Assembly (NCBI RefSeq): GCF_000733925.1
Contig: NZ_JPOO01000003.1
Span: 1,860,001 to 1,924,000 of the forward strand
Source of the DNA: Arenibacter algicola
GTDB lineage: Bacteria; Bacteroidota; Bacteroidia; Flavobacteriales; Flavobacteriaceae
Direction of reading: 5' to 3'
Length of the DNA stretch: 64,000 nt
Below the pieces are notes generated by a model that was not told the origin of the DNA, did no database searches, and saw only the letters and a list, made by a program, of their open reading frames with translations. A program made the translations under genes and the position numbers. This document shows positions 19,245-27,851 of the stretch, in pieces. Position 1 is the stretch's first letter; each line of letters begins with the position of its first letter.

Positions 19245-21746
19245 ATGATTAAAAATTTACTCGCGAAAGCGTTATTTACATTTGTACTTATAGGATGCTT
19301 CCATACTGTAGAAGCACAAATTTTTAAAAAGAAGGATGCGAAATCTGAATCGTCCGACACCAAGGAAAAATCCAAAAAAGGAGAAATAGAACCCTATGAA
19401 AAGGTAATCACCAAAGATGCCAAAACGGATAAGGGCCTTTTTGATGTGCATGTAGTAGATGAAAGTCATTACTACGAAATACCGGACTCCCTTTTTAACA
19501 AGGAAATGCTAATGGTAAGCAGAATTTCCAAAACAGCTACGGGTATTGGCTTCGGAGGTGGAAAAATAAATACCAAGGTGCTAAGATGGGAGAAGTTGCC
19601 CAAAAAAGTCCTGCTTAGGGTAGTAAGCTATGATATTGTTGCCGCCGATTCACTCCCGGTTAGTGAAGCCGTGGTAAACTCCAATTTTGAACCTGTATTA
19701 TATTCATTCGATATCAAGGCTTTTAAGAAAGACAGCTTGCATCCTGCTACGGTTATCCAAGTGAACGATCTCTTTGAGAAAGATGTAAATGCCCTGGGCA
19801 TGCCGGAACATTATCGCAAGGAATATAAGGTTTCACGTTTGGACGACTCCAGAAGCTATATAAGCACCCTAAAAAGTTATCCCTTAAATATTGAGGCAAG
19901 ACATGTAAAGACCTATGTGGCCAGTAACCCTCCTTCCAATGGAAGTTTGGGGTCTATTTCGATTGAAATAAACAATTCCATGATTTTGCTCCCGGAAGAA
20001 CCAATGAAACGCCGTTATTTCGATAAACGAGTTGGTTGGTTTGCCAGGGGTCAGGTGGATTATGGCCTGGATGCCCAGGAGAGCAAAACCGTGCGCTTTC
20101 TTGACCGTTGGAGGCTGGAAGTGAAAGAAGAGGATATTGAAAAATTTAAAAACGGAGAACTTGTAGAGCCCAAAAAGCCCATTGTATATTATGTAGACAG
20201 GGCTACACCAAAAAGTTGGGTTCCCTTTATAAAACAGGGCATTGAGGACTGGCAGATTGCTTTTGAGGCTGCCGGCTTCAAAAATGCTATTTTGGCCAAA
20301 GACCCCCCAACTCCCGAAGAAGATCCAGAATGGTCCCCAGAAGACGTGCGTTATTCCGTAGTTCGCTATTTGGCGTCCCCTATTCCCAATGCGAACGGAC
20401 CCCATGTAAGTGACCCCAGGACCGGTGAAATATTGGAATCCGATATCAATTGGTACCATAATGTAATGACCTTGTTAAGAAACTGGTTTTTTGTACAAAC
20501 TGCTGCCATTAACCCCGATGCCAGGGGTGTTGCTTTTAAGGAGGAGGTCATGGGCCGCCTAATTAGATTTGTGTCTGCGCACGAAGTTGGCCATACGCTA
20601 GGTTTGCCCCACAACATGGGCAGTAGTGTAGCCTATCCAGTCGATTCGCTCCGCTCCGCTTCCTTCACCAAAAAGTACGGTACGGCGCCATCTATAATGG
20701 ACTATGCCAGATTCAACTATATTGCCCAACCAGGAGACGAGGGTGTAGCCCTTATGCCAGAAATAGGCATATACGACAAGTATGCCATTGGTTGGGGATA
20801 CCGACCCATTTTGGATAAATCGGACAAAGAGGAAAAGCAAACCTTGGATAGCTGGATCCTAAAACACGCCGGTGATCCATTATACAGATTTGGTCACCAA
20901 CAAGTAGGAGATGTGGTTGATCCAAGTTCGCAGACCGAAGATTTGGGAGACGACGCCATAAAGGCAAGTGCCTACGGTATTGAAAATCTTAAGCGAATAA
21001 CTCCAAAACTAATTGAATGGACGGCCGAAAACGGAAAGGAATATGACGATCTAAACACCATGTACGGCCAGGTAATTTCCCAATTTAATAGATATATGGG
21101 GCATGTTAGCAATAATATTGGCGGTGTTTATGAGCAGTATAAGACCTATGATCAGGAAGGGGCTGTCTATACCCCTGTTGACAGGGAGCATCAAAGAAAC
21201 TGCCTGCTATTTGTTCAGGAACAATTATTCCAAACTCCAGAATGGTTGATCGTTCCAAACATTTTTAATAAAATAGAGTATTCAGGTTCAGTAGAGCGCA
21301 TAAGAAGCCTGCAAGTTAGAACACTGGACAATATATTGAGTTTAGGCAAAATGGCCAGGATGATCGAGAACCAAACTCTGAACGGTACAGAGGCCTATTC
21401 CCTGTTGGAAATGATGGGCGACCTTAGAAAAGGGCTGTGGTCCGAAACACGAAATGGGAGCAAAATTGACACCTATAGAAGAAATCTACAAAAGGCACAT
21501 ATTGAAAGGTTGGCCTTTTTGATGACCGCTGACAACGAAAGCAAAAAGGGAGATTCTGGAGGATATCAAAAATCCACGCCGATCAACACCGGTCAGTCCG
21601 ATATTCGCTCAATTGCAAGAGCGGAATTGAATATTCTTAGAAAAGACCTAAAAAATGCAATCAATAGAACAATAGATCCCATGACTAAGTATCATTTACA
21701 AGATGCAGTGGACCGGATAGAATTGATTTTGGACCCCAACGCTTAG
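19245..21746 (+). CDS. Secreted zinc metalloprotease (DUF5117/DUF4953 type)
   Basis: 833 residues with a signal peptide ending at TVEAQ. A Lys/Glu-rich linker follows, then a DUF5117-like region (about 80-280) and a DUF4953-type gluzincin domain. The zinc site is HEVGHTLGLPHN, with H446, E447 and H450, and further down a characteristic PSIMDYARFNYIAQPGD. It is periplasmic or outer-membrane associated and probably degrades proteins or peptides. The length is normal for the family. A strong terminator follows at 21804. Confidence 0.93.
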   Translation: MIKNLLAKALFTFVLIGCFHTVEAQIFKKKDAKSESSDTKEKSKKGEIEPYEKVITKDAKTDKGLFDVHVVDESHYYEIPDSLFNKEMLMVSRISKTATGIGFGGGKINTKVLRWEKLPKKVLLRVVSYDIVAADSLPVSEAVVNSNFEPVLYSFDIKAFKKDSLHPATVIQVNDLFEKDVNALGMPEHYRKEYKVSRLDDSRSYISTLKSYPLNIEARHVKTYVASNPPSNGSLGSISIEINNSMILLPEEPMKRRYFDKRVGWFARGQVDYGLDAQESKTVRFLDRWRLEVKEEDIEKFKNGELVEPKKPIVYYVDRATPKSWVPFIKQGIEDWQIAFEAAGFKNAILAKDPPTPEEDPEWSPEDVRYSVVRYLASPIPNANGPHVSDPRTGEILESDINWYHNVMTLLRNWFFVQTAAINPDARGVAFKEEVMGRLIRFVSAHEVGHTLGLPHNMGSSVAYPVDSLRSASFTKKYGTAPSIMDYARFNYIAQPGDEGVALMPEIGIYDKYAIGWGYRPILDKSDKEEKQTLDSWILKHAGDPLYRFGHQQVGDVVDPSSQTEDLGDDAIKASAYGIENLKRITPKLIEWTAENGKEYDDLNTMYGQVISQFNRYMGHVSNNIGGVYEQYKTYDQEGAVYTPVDREHQRNCLLFVQEQLFQTPEWLIVPNIFNKIEYSGSVERIRSLQVRTLDNILSLGKMARMIENQTLNGTEAYSLLEMMGDLRKGLWSETRNGSKIDTYRRNLQKAHIERLAFLMTADNESKKGDSGGYQKSTPINTGQSDIRSIARAELNILRKDLKNAINRTIDPMTKYHLQDAVDRIELILDPNA

Positions 21747-21803
21747 ATCGATCACAATATAAGATCCACCTGAAATGTTTTAAAAATAACATTCAATATA
21801 ATT

Positions 21804-21836
21804 AAAAAGGGCTATTTTAATAGATAGCCCTTTTTT
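21804..21836 (+). terminator. Intrinsic terminator after the metalloprotease
   Basis: Stem AAAAAGGGCTAT, short loop, ATAGCCC followed by six T. It ends about 90 bases after the metalloprotease stop codon. Confidence 0.85.
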
Positions 21837-21965
21837 AAACCTAAATTCTATATTTTTCCGTTGAACGGATACCTTTTGACGATTAAATGTAAAATTTAAC
21901 AATATTTATTTTCCGGCATTTAATATTTTTCCTACTTTCAGACCTTTATTAATACCCCCCAATCT

Positions 21966-22151
21966 ATGTCCTATAAAATAAAAAGCTTATTGTATTTTAT
22001 TTGTTTTGTAGCTTCAGCTGTTTTGTACTATGCCTTGGAGCCCGAAAATAACAATAAAAACAATAGGGATTCGGCAGAAATCATTGAGCTCCCATCCGAT
22101 AATTTGGATCTTGACTATCAGTTGGCAAAACTGGAGAAAATTCAGGAATAA
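21966..22151 (+). CDS. Small single-helix membrane protein, tandem copy 1
   Basis: 61 residues: MSYKIKSLLYFICFVASAVL is a short basic start plus one membrane helix. A polar, Asn/Glu-rich tail follows (EPENNNKNNRDSAEIIEL). I do not recognise a family. The start is supported by the copy at 22291, which shares the first 14 residues exactly and the bases around the ATG (CCAATCTATG versus CAAATCTATG). It is probably membrane-anchored with a short periplasmic or surface tail. Confidence 0.6.
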   Translation: MSYKIKSLLYFICFVASAVLYYALEPENNNKNNRDSAEIIELPSDNLDLDYQLAKLEKIQE

Positions 22152-22290
22152 GTCCACTTCTGCTCTCTTTTAAAATTCACGACCACATTTATTGGTCATT
22201 TTACAACAACTTTAAATAGGTTTCACAACATTGGCCAATTTGGAGGCAATAGATTATATATCTTAGAGGTATAATAAAAACCCCAAATCT

Positions 22291-22470
22291 ATGTCCTACA
22301 AAATAAAAAGTCTCTTATATTTTATTTGTTTTTTCGTATCCGCATTGGTTTATAATAATCTGACTGACAATACTGAAGCAAATAAAGACTTGATCTCAAT
22401 TGAAAAATCGGAAGTTACTACAGAAGCTTTGGCCAGTAACTCTGAAAACCACTTGATAAACGTACAATAA
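22291..22470 (+). CDS. Small single-helix membrane protein, tandem copy 2
   Basis: 59 residues, read directly from the ATG at 22291 to TAA at 22470: MSYKIKSLLYFICFFVSALV and then a divergent polar tail (TDNTEANKDLISIEKSEV...). It is a paralogue of the gene at 21966. The N-terminal anchor and its codons are conserved, while the tail keeps only its composition. A perfect 16-bp stem terminator follows 23 bases downstream, which supports real expression. Function unknown. Confidence 0.6.
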   Translation: MSYKIKSLLYFICFFVSALVYNNLTDNTEANKDLISIEKSEVTTEALASNSENHLINVQ

Positions 22471-22493
22471 CAACAATCCAATAATTTGTTTTG

Positions 22494-22527
22494 AAAAAGG
22501 GCATAAACCAAGGTTTATGCCCTTTTT
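22494..22527 (+). terminator. Intrinsic terminator with perfect 16-bp stem
   Basis: Arms AAAAAGGGCATAAACC (22494-22509) and GGTTTATGCCCTTTTT (22512-22527) around a two-base centre. It terminates the tandem small membrane genes. Confidence 0.88.
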
Positions 22528-22707
22528 AAATTTGCCAATACACCTATCCCTAATCCGTTAGGGACTAAATAATTTGCCTTCAACATTACTTATCCTCCCC
22601 TCACATCCATATATGACAGCTGTTAAAATTGCCATAAAATAAACCTTCCCGTTAAACCAATCCAATATCATATTGTCCTATATACAAAACAGTAAATAAT
22701 AAATAAT

Positions 22708-23163
22708 ATGAAAAAGATAGTTGTATTAATTGTATTGATGGCCGGTATAACCGCCATGGCACAAAAACCAGAACGAGAAAGAGGCCACAGAGGCGATATG
22801 AAGGATATGAGCCCTGAACAAATTGCCACCCTGCAAACGAAGCAGATGACCCTGGCCCTGGACCTTAGCGATGCCCAACAAAAGGAAATTCAAAGTATAA
22901 ACCTGGAAAATGCCGTGAAACGTTCGGAGAAAATGGATGAAATGAAGGCGAGAAAAGAAAGTGGCGAGGCTAAAAAATTAACTTCTGAAGAGCGTTATGC
23001 CATGAAAACTGCCATGCTGGATCATCAGATAGCCCAAAAAGAAAAGATGAAGAAAATATTGAACAAGGAGCAATATGAGAAATGGGAAAAGATGAAAAAA
23101 AACCGGGAAGGCCATAGAAAAGGTAGAGGAATGGAGGAAAAGGGCAAAAGGTCTGGAAAATAA
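22708..23163 (+). CDS. Spy/CpxP-like periplasmic helical protein
   Basis: 151 residues with a signal peptide MKKIVVLIVLMAGITAMAQ. The mature protein is nearly all helical and strongly charged. It has two LTxxQ-like elements: LDLSDAQQKEIQSI and the segment ending LNKEQYEKWEKM. This is the pattern of Spy/CpxP-like or Bacteroidota DUF4890-type proteins, some of which bind unfolded proteins or metals in the periplasm. The C-terminus is Arg/Lys/Gly-rich (REGHRKGRGMEEKGKR). It is a single gene, convergent with hemL across a strong hairpin. Confidence 0.78.
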   Translation: MKKIVVLIVLMAGITAMAQKPERERGHRGDMKDMSPEQIATLQTKQMTLALDLSDAQQKEIQSINLENAVKRSEKMDEMKARKESGEAKKLTSEERYAMKTAMLDHQIAQKEKMKKILNKEQYEKWEKMKKNREGHRKGRGMEEKGKRSGK

Positions 23164-23185
23164 AACTTCTTCCCCTCTTTAATAC

Positions 23186-23225
23186 AGAAGGCTAAATAGG
23201 CAGATTGGTGTCTATTTAGCCTTCT
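23186..23225. terminator. Convergent terminator between Spy-like gene and hemL
   Basis: Perfect 14-bp arms AGAAGGCTAAATAG (23186-23199) and CTATTTAGCCTTCT (23212-23225) with a 12-base loop. It lies between two convergent genes and probably serves both. Confidence 0.8.
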
Positions 23226-23237
23226 TACTTTTATTGA

Positions 23238-24527
23238 TCAATGTAGATCCTTGGCAATATTGGCGAGCGCGGCGATGGTCTCGTCCAAATCTTCATAACT
23301 TAGGGCATCGTTTAAGAAGTAACTTTCAAACGCACTTGGCGGCAAGTATATCCCCTGGTTGAGCATACCGTGGAAATATTTCTTAAAAACGGCATTGTTG
23401 CCTTTGGCCGATGTTTCAAAATCTACCACTGGTTCTTCTGTAAAATGTATAGAGATCATGGAGCCGAACCTATTCATCTGAAAAGGAATATGATTATCCG
23501 TCAACACCTTTGCCATTCCTTTTCCCAAGTATTTGGTCTTATCGGCCAAACTCCTAAAAACTTCAGGGTTATTGTTCAATTCGGTCAACATTGCCAATCC
23601 GGCACTCATTGCCAAGGGGTTTCCGCTTAAAGTTCCCGCTTGATACACTGGACCATCAGGAGCCAAATGCCCCATGATCTCCTCTCTGGCCGCAAAAGCA
23701 CCAACAGGCAATCCTCCTCCAATAACCTTCCCAAAAGTAACAATATCGGCATCTACCCCCAATACTTCCTGGGCACCTCCTTTTGCCAATCTGAACCCGG
23801 TCATAACCTCATCAAAAATCAGCAATATATCCTCTTGGTCACAAAGTTCACGCAACCCCTTAATAAAATTTTCTTCCGGAATAATACATCCCATATTACC
23901 GGCTACGGGCTCAATAATAATGGCGGCAATTTCTCCTTTATTGGCAGCAGCCAAGGCCTTTACACTTTCCAGATTATTATACGCCGCCAAAAGGGTATCC
24001 TTTGCAGTGCCCTGGGTAACCCCGGGACTATTTGGACTACCAAAGGTAACCGCCCCACTTCCGGCTTGAATTAAAAAGGAATCCGAATGACCGTGGTAGC
24101 ATCCTGCAAACTTTATTATTTTGTCCTTTCCCGTAAATCCCCTGGCCAAACGCACAGCACTCATGCAGGCTTCCGTTCCACTGTTTACAAAACGTATCTT
24201 ATCTATATTGGGGACCATGGAAACCGCCAGCTTTGCCAATTGGGTTTCTATTTCCGTTGGCATTCCGAACGAAGTTCCCTTTTTTGCCTTCTCAATAACC
24301 GCATCTATTACGGGAGCATAGGCATGGCCCAAGATGAGCGGCCCCCAGGATGCAATGTAATCTATTAATCTGTTGCCATCCTCATCATACAAATATGCCC
24401 CTTTGGCCTCCTTCACAAATACAGGATTACCTCCAACGGCCTTAAAGGCCCTAACAGGGGAATTTACCCCTCCAGGAATATAACGCTGTGCTTCAGCAAA
24501 TAAAGCACTGCTTCTTCTATAAATCAT
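23238..24527 (-). CDS. hemL: Glutamate-1-semialdehyde 2,1-aminomutase
   Basis: 429 residues, the usual length. It makes 5-aminolevulinate from glutamate-1-semialdehyde in C5-pathway heme synthesis and uses PLP. Motifs: RYIPGGVNSPVRAFKAVGG at the start, NSGTEACMSAVRLARGFTG, IIEPVAGNMG, FDEVMTGFR, and the PLP lysine K267 in VTFGKVIGGGLPVGAF. It is the last gene of a four-gene minus-strand run, three bases after the glucosaminidase gene. Confidence 0.97.
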   Translation of the reverse strand: MIYRRSSALFAEAQRYIPGGVNSPVRAFKAVGGNPVFVKEAKGAYLYDEDGNRLIDYIASWGPLILGHAYAPVIDAVIEKAKKGTSFGMPTEIETQLAKLAVSMVPNIDKIRFVNSGTEACMSAVRLARGFTGKDKIIKFAGCYHGHSDSFLIQAGSGAVTFGSPNSPGVTQGTAKDTLLAAYNNLESVKALAAANKGEIAAIIIEPVAGNMGCIIPEENFIKGLRELCDQEDILLIFDEVMTGFRLAKGGAQEVLGVDADIVTFGKVIGGGLPVGAFAAREEIMGHLAPDGPVYQAGTLSGNPLAMSAGLAMLTELNNNPEVFRSLADKTKYLGKGMAKVLTDNHIPFQMNRFGSMISIHFTEEPVVDFETSAKGNNAVFKKYFHGMLNQGIYLPPSAFESYFLNDALSYEDLDETIAALANIAKDLH

Positions 24528-24530
24528 AGA

Positions 24531-25379
24531 TTATCTAATTTTTTCAGATTTAACCGTCAATTTTTGGCCCTCGGCCAAATTACTATTGTTCATATTGTTC
24601 AACTTCATCAATTCCGGGATGGAGACAAAATAGCGCTTGGAAATGGAATATAGGGTATCTCCCTTTTGAACCACATGAATTTTATGTTCGTACTGTTTCG
24701 GTTCCTTTTTTACAATTGCCCCAGACTTTACAACCGTCCTGTCATATTTATCCAATTCATAACGCTCTATAAGCGCGATCAACTTATGGGGATATTTACG
24801 GTCCGTTGCATAACCGGCCTCTTTTAAACCATAGGCCCACGCCTTATAATCATCGTGATCCAAGTCGAACAAAAAAGCATATCTGGCACGGGAGGACAAG
24901 AATATACTATGATCCCTAAAGGAATACATGGGATGGTTATATTTCCTAAAACATTCCCCTTTTTCATCGTCATCATGAAAATCATAATCCCCTTCCCAAC
25001 CGGTATGGCATTTTATTCCAAAATGATTATTGGTCTTGGCGCCCAGGACGCCTCTCCCTGCACCACTTTCCAGGATGCCCTGTGCCAAGGTAATACTGGC
25101 AGGTATACCATAAGCTTTCATTTCAAATTGGGCTATTTCCGCAAAGGTCTCTATATATTCCTCAGTAGAATTAACCGTGAACTTTACAAATTTGCCATTG
25201 TCCTCCGGCAAGGCATAGGCTGCCTCAGTTTTGGATTCGTCTAGCGGTTTGGACTCCGGTCCGGTAGTAACTGTAGTGGTCCTTGGATCTGGTTTTTTAG
25301 CATAAGTGGTTCGCTTTTTAACACCGCAACTCACTAGAAACAAACCCAATATTGTTGTTAACGCTATTCTTTTTATCAT
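24531..25379 (-). CDS. Glucosaminidase-LysM lipoprotein (peptidoglycan hydrolase)
   Basis: 282 residues. Lipoprotein signal MIKRIALTTILGLFLVSCG. A glucosaminidase domain (about 70-220) shows ITLAQGILESGAGRGVLG with its catalytic Glu, NNHFGIKCHTGWEGDYDFHD, and YATDRKYPHKLIALIERYEL. One C-terminal LysM repeat (about 232-278: HVVQKGDTLYSISKRYFVSI) anchors it to peptidoglycan. It should cut N-acetylglucosaminyl bonds in the cell wall. Its start codon overlaps the stop of the ACC-deaminase-like gene by four bases (ATGA), so the two are translationally coupled. Confidence 0.93.
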   Translation of the reverse strand: MIKRIALTTILGLFLVSCGVKKRTTYAKKPDPRTTTVTTGPESKPLDESKTEAAYALPEDNGKFVKFTVNSTEEYIETFAEIAQFEMKAYGIPASITLAQGILESGAGRGVLGAKTNNHFGIKCHTGWEGDYDFHDDDEKGECFRKYNHPMYSFRDHSIFLSSRARYAFLFDLDHDDYKAWAYGLKEAGYATDRKYPHKLIALIERYELDKYDRTVVKSGAIVKKEPKQYEHKIHVVQKGDTLYSISKRYFVSIPELMKLNNMNNSNLAEGQKLTVKSEKIR

Positions 25380-26302
25380 ACTTTTATTAATGGAAGATTC
25401 TTCTTTTTTAAAACTAAATTCATTCCTGCTATCCCCTGCAGACCACCACTGTGTATCGCCAAAATTTTGGTTCCTGGTTTAAAATAATCATTTTTTACCA
25501 AATCCAAAATACCATACAAAAGCTTCCCTGTATAAATAGGATCTGTAGGAATATTGGTCTTGTCCTTAAAATAATTAATAAACCCTATAAGCGCTTCAGA
25601 AACTTTGGCATAACCCCCAAAATGATAATCGGTATTGATTTCCCAGTTTTCTTTGGCCGTAAAATTACGAATATCTTTTTTCAAAAAATCACCTTTTAGG
25701 GAAGGAAAGCCTATAATTCTCTGATAATGAAGTGAAGAATTAATAATTCCGGCCAAGGTTCCACCGGTTCCTACACTGGAGCAAAGCACGTTAAAATCCT
25801 TGTCCTCTGGAGTCAATATCTCCTCACACCCCTTAACGGCAAGCGAATTAGTGCCGCCCTCGGGAATCAGGTAATAGGGTCCCAATTCCTTGTCCAAAAG
25901 CTCCAAAAAAGAAGGTTCTGTCTTGCGCCTATACGCCTCCCTTGAAATAAACTTAAAATCCATACCATGTCTATGAGCCTGTGACAAGGTTGGATTAAGC
26001 ATCCAATTTTGACTTAGTTCCTCCCCCCTGATAACCCCAATGGTCTTAATCCCGAACAAATTTCCGGCATATGCAGTCGCGGCAATATGGTTGGAATAGG
26101 CCCCACCAAAAGTTAAAATGGTATCCAAGCCCTTTTGCTTGGCATCTAAAATATTATACTTAAGTTTTCGGTATTTATTTCCGGAAATAAACGGGTGTAT
26201 CAGGTCTTCCCTTTTTACCACCAAGGAAACCTGTTTTTTGTTTAGAATAGAAAGGTCTACTTCCTGATTTATTGCCTGCACTCCTAGGGCTTTTGACCCC
26301 AA
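25376..26302 (-). CDS. ACC deaminase / D-cysteine desulfhydrase family PLP enzyme
   Basis: 308 residues. A tryptophan-synthase-beta fold PLP enzyme: KREDLIHPFISGNKYRKLKY carries the PLP lysine (K43), TFGGAYSNHIAATAYAG binds the substrate carboxylate, and SVGTGGTLAGI is the phosphate loop. Members act either as 1-aminocyclopropane-1-carboxylate deaminase or as D-cysteine desulfhydrase, which sequence alone does not settle. The start at 26302 overlaps the upstream gene by 19 bases; there is no better in-frame ATG before the conserved core. Confidence 0.88.
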   Translation of the reverse strand: MGSKALGVQAINQEVDLSILNKKQVSLVVKREDLIHPFISGNKYRKLKYNILDAKQKGLDTILTFGGAYSNHIAATAYAGNLFGIKTIGVIRGEELSQNWMLNPTLSQAHRHGMDFKFISREAYRRKTEPSFLELLDKELGPYYLIPEGGTNSLAVKGCEEILTPEDKDFNVLCSSVGTGGTLAGIINSSLHYQRIIGFPSLKGDFLKKDIRNFTAKENWEINTDYHFGGYAKVSEALIGFINYFKDKTNIPTDPIYTGKLLYGILDLVKNDYFKPGTKILAIHSGGLQGIAGMNLVLKKKNLPLIKV

Positions 26303-26622
26303 AGATATTTAATAAAACTAAAAGTACTTCTCTCTTGCAGATAATATAAATTAGTTTCATTAGCGTAGGCCTCCCTTTCAAAGCTTATATTTTGATAGGC
26401 CTTGTAAGCATCAAAATGAATGAGGTACCTTATAATGCCTTCCAATAAATACAAGAAATAAAAGGGGACAATCAATAGTTCCCTTTGTTGCCTTAGGTGT
26501 ATTTTTTCGTGATTAAGAAGCGTAGCATCCTTTTTTAAAGAAGAGTTCTTCAAAATAATGAAGGGCCACAGGGAGAGACCAACATAGTTCTTGTAAAATA
26601 AATGTTTAAAAACTAAAATCAT
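26284..26622 (-). CDS. Mini-protein with HExxH motif, membrane-associated
   Basis: 112 residues, first gene of the minus-strand run ending in hemL. Two hydrophobic segments flank LLNHEKIHLRQQRELL, which contains H38-E39-x-x-H42. A conserved-looking ISFEREAYANET (E82, E84) follows about 40 residues later. HExxH with a downstream Glu is the zincin zinc site, here in an unusually small protein. I know similar unannotated flavobacterial proteins but no demonstrated activity. It overlaps the next gene by 19 bases. Zinc binding is inference. Confidence 0.65.
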   Translation of the reverse strand: MILVFKHLFYKNYVGLSLWPFIILKNSSLKKDATLLNHEKIHLRQQRELLIVPFYFLYLLEGIIRYLIHFDAYKAYQNISFEREAYANETNLYYLQERSTFSFIKYLWGQKP

Positions 26623-26803
26623 TCTTTCGGATAAATATCACGCATATCAAAGATAAATGGGCAATTCGTAAAAACTTTCCATAATCGACTTACTACGAAC
26701 AAAATAGGTTCAAATACAAAAAGTATGCTAAACTTTGTTAAATGGATCCCAACTTAAATGACCAGCTTAAATTATTTGGTATAAATCCCATAAATTTACA
26801 TCG

Positions 26804-26971
26804 ATGAAGAAATTTATACCACTGGAGGAAGGGGATTTTTACCTTTCAGAGGAAGGATACAAGGTTTTTACAAAACAATATCATCTAAAAAGGGGGTATT
26901 GTTGCGAAAGTGGCTGCAGACATTGTCCTTACGGCTATAATCAAAAAACGAATGCACGGGGCCATAATTAA
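26804..26971 (+). CDS. DUF5522-type cysteine-rich mini-protein
   Basis: 55 residues read directly from the ATG at 26804 to TAA at 26971. The core YHLKRGYCCESGCRHCPYGY has four Cys and one His in a C-C-x3-C-x-x-C arrangement that suggests one bound metal ion. This matches the DUF5522 family of small proteins as I remember it. It is divergent from the HExxH gene and 68 bases upstream of the DUF4136 lipoprotein gene. Function unknown. Confidence 0.8.
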   Translation: MKKFIPLEEGDFYLSEEGYKVFTKQYHLKRGYCCESGCRHCPYGYNQKTNARGHN

Positions 26972-27039
26972 GGTATTCGGCATGATTTTTGAGTTTGGTT
27001 ACATTGAATATTACAAGTACTAATTCAAATATAATAGCT

Positions 27040-27600
27040 ATGAAAAAGATTAAATTTTTAGTCGTTCCGATCATGGTACTGCTCTTCGCCAGTTCCTGCA
27101 CATCGGTACGTGTATTATCGGATTATGATAAAGAAGCAAATTTTAATTCGTTCAAAACCTATGCCTTTTATAAAACTGGGATAGACAAGGCCCAGATTTC
27201 AGATTTGGACAAAAAGAGAATATTAAAGGCCATTGATGCAGAAATGAGCTCTAGAGGTTACGTAAAATCTGAAAATCCTGATATGCTATTGAGCATTTTT
27301 ACCAAGGAAAGACAACAGGTAGATGTGTACAGCAACTATTGGGGCGCAGGCTTTTATGGTTGGGGCTGGTCCCCCTTTTACTGGGGATCTCCATTTTACG
27401 GAGGAAACAATGTTAGCACCAGGACCGAAGGCTCTTTATATATAGACATCATAGATGCCCAGAACAAGGAACTGGTTTGGCAAGGAAGGGGTGTTGGCAC
27501 CTTGAACAACATTAGAAATATGGAAAAGAAAGAGAAAAGGATCAAAGAATTCGTTTCTGAAATATTGGAAGCCTATCCTCCCGGATCAGCTGTGAATTAA
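27040..27600 (+). CDS. DUF4136 lipoprotein
   Basis: 186 residues from the ATG at 27040; the longer TTG-started frame adds a non-signal leader. Lipobox in VLLFASSCTSV. The mature protein has VLSDYDKEANFNSFKTYAFY, the typical DUF4136 opening, a Trp/Gly/Tyr-rich loop (YWGAGFYGWGWSPFYWGSPF), then SLYIDIIDAQNKELVWQGRG. It is membrane-anchored, of unknown role. A terminator follows at 27672. Confidence 0.9.
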   Translation: MKKIKFLVVPIMVLLFASSCTSVRVLSDYDKEANFNSFKTYAFYKTGIDKAQISDLDKKRILKAIDAEMSSRGYVKSENPDMLLSIFTKERQQVDVYSNYWGAGFYGWGWSPFYWGSPFYGGNNVSTRTEGSLYIDIIDAQNKELVWQGRGVGTLNNIRNMEKKEKRIKEFVSEILEAYPPGSAVN

Positions 27601-27671
27601 ATATTTTACATAGAAAACACTTAATACCTAGAGCATCTTTAGTTGATTTTTTAGATTAAATTCTCCCTAAT

Positions 27672-27703
27672 TCCCTTCCCATTCAGGAAGGGATTTTTTT
27701 TTG
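27672..27703 (+). terminator. Intrinsic terminator after DUF4136 gene
   Basis: Arms TCCCTTCC (27672-27679) and GGAAGGGA (27686-27693) with a six-base loop, followed by nine T. Confidence 0.85.
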
Positions 27704-27800
27704 ATTCCCCTCCAAAAGATAGGTTATCCAAAACTGCCATTAAACCATTTTTTAAGTGCCTTTTTACTTTCTTTAGCCATGTAATTACAAAAGGTCATTC

Positions 27801-27831
27801 TTGGGAGACACGGGCGCATTTTGTATCTTTA
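27801..27831 (+). promoter_or_regulatory. Probable promoter of the aromatic amino acid hydroxylase
   Basis: TTGG at 27801-27804, 19 bases, then TATCTTTA at 27824-27831, one base off the Bacteroidota TAnnTTTG element. The ATG is 21 bases downstream. Confidence 0.5.
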
Positions 27832-27851
27832 AAAGGAATAAAACACAATCT

